From: Planctomycetota bacterium
GTDB lineage: Bacteria > Planctomycetota > UBA8108 > UBA1146
DNA: 9,366 nt
Direction of reading: 5' to 3'
Assembly (NCBI GenBank): GCA_002691835.1
Contig: NZJA01000030.1
Span: 1-9,366 of the forward strand
Made by a program: the position numbers and the translations under genes. The notes under the pieces are model-generated. The model was not told where the DNA came from. It made no database searches and saw nothing but the letters and a program-made list of their open reading frames with translations. Positions 8,167-9,366 of the stretch are shown here, in pieces (positions within the stretch are counted from its first letter, which is position 1; every line of letters starts with the position of its first letter).

Positions 8167-8392
8167 AAGCGCAAAAACTGTCGCCCGGGAAACCTCTTCA
8201 CATCGGCTTCAAATCAGCGATTCCTGATCTCCTGCCTATATATGGACCAACGTGTCCGTTATTATCCGTGGCAAACTCGCTCTTCGTTGCGATTCCGCCC
8301 CCCCCGACCACGGTCAGAAGGTAAGTTCGAGTTGTGATCATGTCTTAAAAGTTTCTGAGTTGACTAAATGTCAACGAATTGAAGGTAGTCCG
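8167..8392. other. Spacer between the P5C dehydrogenase gene and the Rrf2 gene
   Basis: This 226-bp gap appears non-coding. It contains an isolated TATATAT stretch (8237-8243) that could be a -10 element but has no -35 at proper distance, a run of eight C (8298-8305), and the palindrome annotated at 8359-8375. I see no stem with a T-tract after the dehydrogenase stop, so read-through from that gene into the regulator is possible. A GTG at 8252 opens an in-frame extension of the Rrf2 gene, but its 47 residues do not resemble the family. Confidence 0.5.
8359..8375. promoter_or_regulatory. Candidate operator: perfect palindrome GTTGAC-N5-GTCAAC
   Basis: GTTGAC (8359-8364) and GTCAAC (8370-8375) are exact inverted repeats around an A/T-rich TAAAT centre. 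The site ends 17 bases before the Rrf2-family start codon and just ahead of its Shine-Dalgarno (GAAGG, 8381-8385). Rrf2 proteins bind A/T-centred dyads as dimers and often control their own gene, so autoregulation is a reasonable inference. The TTGAC half could be mistaken for a -35 box, but a -10 at normal spacing would fall on the Shine-Dalgarno, so it is more likely an operator or part of a downstream-facing leader. Confidence 0.5.
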
Positions 8393-8899
8393 ATGACTCA
8401 CTTGTACTCCAGAGGTATTGAGTATGCCCTCCGCTGTTTGCAGCTGATGGCCCAAAACCCCGCGATTCCCCGAACAGTTGTGGAGCTCTGCGACGAGGCC
8501 CAGCTTCCCGAGCATTTTACACGCAAGATGCTGCAACCACTGGTTCGTGCAGGTTACCTCAAAAGCAACAGAGGTCCGGGAGGTGGATTCCTTTTTGCGG
8601 TCCCCCCAGAGCAGATCACTCTCAAAAATGTGGTCGAAGGGATCGAGGGCAAATCCCGCAAAAAATATTGCCTCCTCGGTGGATCTGCACCTCCTCCTCT
8701 TCAGGACCGTTGGTCAGAAATCTGGGAGCTCTCTGAGAAGTTGCTGGAAACAACCACAGTTGCAGACCTGATTAAAGGCTGGGACGGGACCGACTCTGTG
8801 AAGGGTGATGGATTCGCCATCTCCAGCATGCCATCCTCAAATGAAACTGCGGAGACGACTCCGGAGGATCGCGGCAGACGCTACCTTCCACGAAACTAG
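8393..8899 (+). CDS. Rrf2-family transcriptional regulator lacking the full iron-sulfur cysteine set
   Basis: A probable DNA-binding regulator of 168 residues. It begins LYSRGIEYALRCLQLMA (residues 4-20), the hallmark first helix of Rrf2 proteins. A helix-turn-helix follows at about 27-50, then a wing with the signature AGYLKSNRGPGGGFLFA (53-69), and PPEQITLKNVVEGIEG (71-86) leading to the dimerisation helix. Iron-sulfur members such as IscR and NsrR have three cysteines in the segment after this point. Here only C93 (in KKYCLLGG) is present; the other two cysteines, C15 and C33, lie in the DNA-binding part. The C-terminal 30-40 residues are polar and probably disordered. The ATG at 8393 has GAAGG at 8381-8385 and fits the family N-terminus, so I prefer it over the GTG at 8252. 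The target is unknown; the operator-like palindrome just upstream suggests self-control, and the neighbouring proline gene is a possible target. Confidence 0.9.
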   Translation: MTHLYSRGIEYALRCLQLMAQNPAIPRTVVELCDEAQLPEHFTRKMLQPLVRAGYLKSNRGPGGGFLFAVPPEQITLKNVVEGIEGKSRKKYCLLGGSAPPPLQDRWSEIWELSEKLLETTTVADLIKGWDGTDSVKGDGFAISSMPSSNETAETTPEDRGRRYLPRN

Positions 8900-8920
8900 A
8901 AAACAGCTCCTGTTTCGATT

Positions 8921-8967
8921 AAAAAAAGCGTGGCAGCGATCTTCCCGATCGCTGCCACGTTTTTTTT
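8921..8967. terminator. Strong bidirectional intrinsic terminator
   Basis: CGTGGCAGCGATC (8929-8941) and GATCGCTGCCACG (8947-8959) form a perfect 13-bp stem with the loop TTCCC. Eight T follow on the plus strand (8960-8967), and seven A precede it (8921-8927), giving a T-tract on the minus strand as well. It lies between the convergent Rrf2 gene (stop at 8899) and the truncated KdsD-like gene (stop at 9006), and should terminate both. Confidence 0.95.
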
Positions 8968-9005
8968 CTGGAAGTGTCCAGCGAAACTTCTCTGCTGAGG
9001 GATCT

Positions 9006-9366
9006 TCAAGAAGAAGGTTCGCGGATTCCTTCTCTCAGCAGATCAACCATCCGCACAATTCCACGGGGTTTCTGATCACCATCTACGATCACCAGAGAGG
9101 TGACTCGATGATCTCGCATCAGGCTCAGAGCCTCGACTGCTAAACTCCCAGCAGCAACTGTCAGGGGCGCGGATGTCGCCATATCCTCTCTCCTGCTGCT
9201 TTCCCAGGCCTGCTGAACTGTCAGGCCAAGCGGAGATTCACACTGAGTGAGCAAACGGCGGAGATCTCCATCCGTAAAGACACCGATGAAGGACCCACTT
9301 TCAGAAACCACACAAGCCAGCCCCAGTCCCTTACTGTTCATCTCAACGAGAAGTTCCGGAACTGAA
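9006..9366 (-). CDS. kdsD: CBS-domain C-terminal part of a KdsD/KpsF/GutQ-type arabinose-5-phosphate isomerase (partial, start beyond the right edge)
   Basis: The frame is open from the window edge to a TGA at 9006-9008, about 119 codons. The visible part is a tandem CBS pair. The first half-domain reads VPELLVEMNSKGLG, then GVFTDGDLRRLL; the second CBS begins near TSAPLTVAAGSLAVEALSLM and ends GIVRMVDLLREGI. The TDGDLRR motif and a closing 'GIV..DLL..G' are characteristic of arabinose-5-phosphate isomerases, in which an N-terminal SIS domain interconverts ribulose-5-phosphate and arabinose-5-phosphate for Kdo and lipopolysaccharide synthesis. The SIS domain would lie outside this window, so the call is by the CBS part only. 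An ATG at 9339-9341 is internal, because the homology continues upstream of it. Sugar nucleotidyltransferases with a TDGD-containing CBS are an alternative, but there the CBS pair is usually N-terminal. Confidence 0.85.
   Translation of the reverse strand, partial: SVPELLVEMNSKGLGLACVVSESGSFIGVFTDGDLRRLLTQCESPLGLTVQQAWESSRREDMATSAPLTVAAGSLAVEALSLMRDHRVTSLVIVDGDQKPRGIVRMVDLLREGIREPSS

Noticed and set aside
8237..8243. TATATAT as a promoter -10 for the Rrf2 gene
   Set aside because: No -35-like hexamer at 16-18 bases upstream (the nearest, TTCAAA at 8208-8213, is 23 away), so it is noted only within the spacer entry.
8252..8392. GTG-initiated N-terminal extension of the Rrf2 gene
   Set aside because: The 47 extra residues do not resemble any Rrf2 N-terminus, the family signature begins right at the ATG at 8393, and that ATG has its own Shine-Dalgarno.
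1..9366. A previously undescribed multi-gene system
   Set aside because: Every full-length gene belongs to a familiar family (threonine synthesis, glycine cleavage, proline catabolism, Rrf2 regulation, Kdo synthesis). No unknown ORF cluster, repeat array, reverse transcriptase, toxin pair, insertion sequence or attachment site was seen.

Overview
This is an ordinary stretch of bacterial core metabolism, tightly packed and with no sign of mobile DNA, CRISPR, RNA genes or a defence system. The last gene, at the right edge, looks like the CBS half of an arabinose-5-phosphate isomerase (Kdo/LPS pathway), so the host is probably Gram-negative. The single-chain glycine decarboxylase and the ALDH4A1-type proline-catabolic dehydrogenase are compatible with several phyla. 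I cannot name the organism from this window.

Region 1 (1-3327, + strand) is a threonine/aspartate-family operon. It holds the tail of a probable homoserine dehydrogenase (1-90), then thrC (108-1163), thrB (1163-2086) and lysC (2083-3327). The last three overlap by 1 and 4 bases, which implies translational coupling. Together they cover aspartate to aspartyl-phosphate (lysC) and semialdehyde to homoserine, homoserine phosphate and threonine (hom, thrB, thrC); aspartate semialdehyde dehydrogenase is not seen here. lysC also contains a well-placed internal Shine-Dalgarno and ATG, which would yield a separate regulatory beta subunit.

Region 2 (3326-6299, - strand) is gcvP, the full-length glycine decarboxylase P protein. 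It converges on lysC across a hairpin whose T-tract faces gcvP. No gcvT or gcvH is in view.

Region 3 (6300-8166) is a 229-bp divergent control region followed by a 545-aa L-glutamate gamma-semialdehyde (P5C) dehydrogenase on the + strand. This enzyme does the last step of proline to glutamate; no proline dehydrogenase is in view.

Region 4 (8167-9366) is a 226-bp spacer with a perfect GTTGAC-N5-GTCAAC palindrome just before the start of an Rrf2-family regulator (8393-8899). That regulator keeps only one of the three usual iron-sulfur cysteines. A strong bidirectional terminator (8921-8967) separates it from the convergent, truncated KdsD/KpsF-like gene (9006-9366).

The most useful leads are the predicted lysC internal start, and the cysteine-poor Rrf2 protein with its candidate operator. 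I found nothing that supports a wholly new system.
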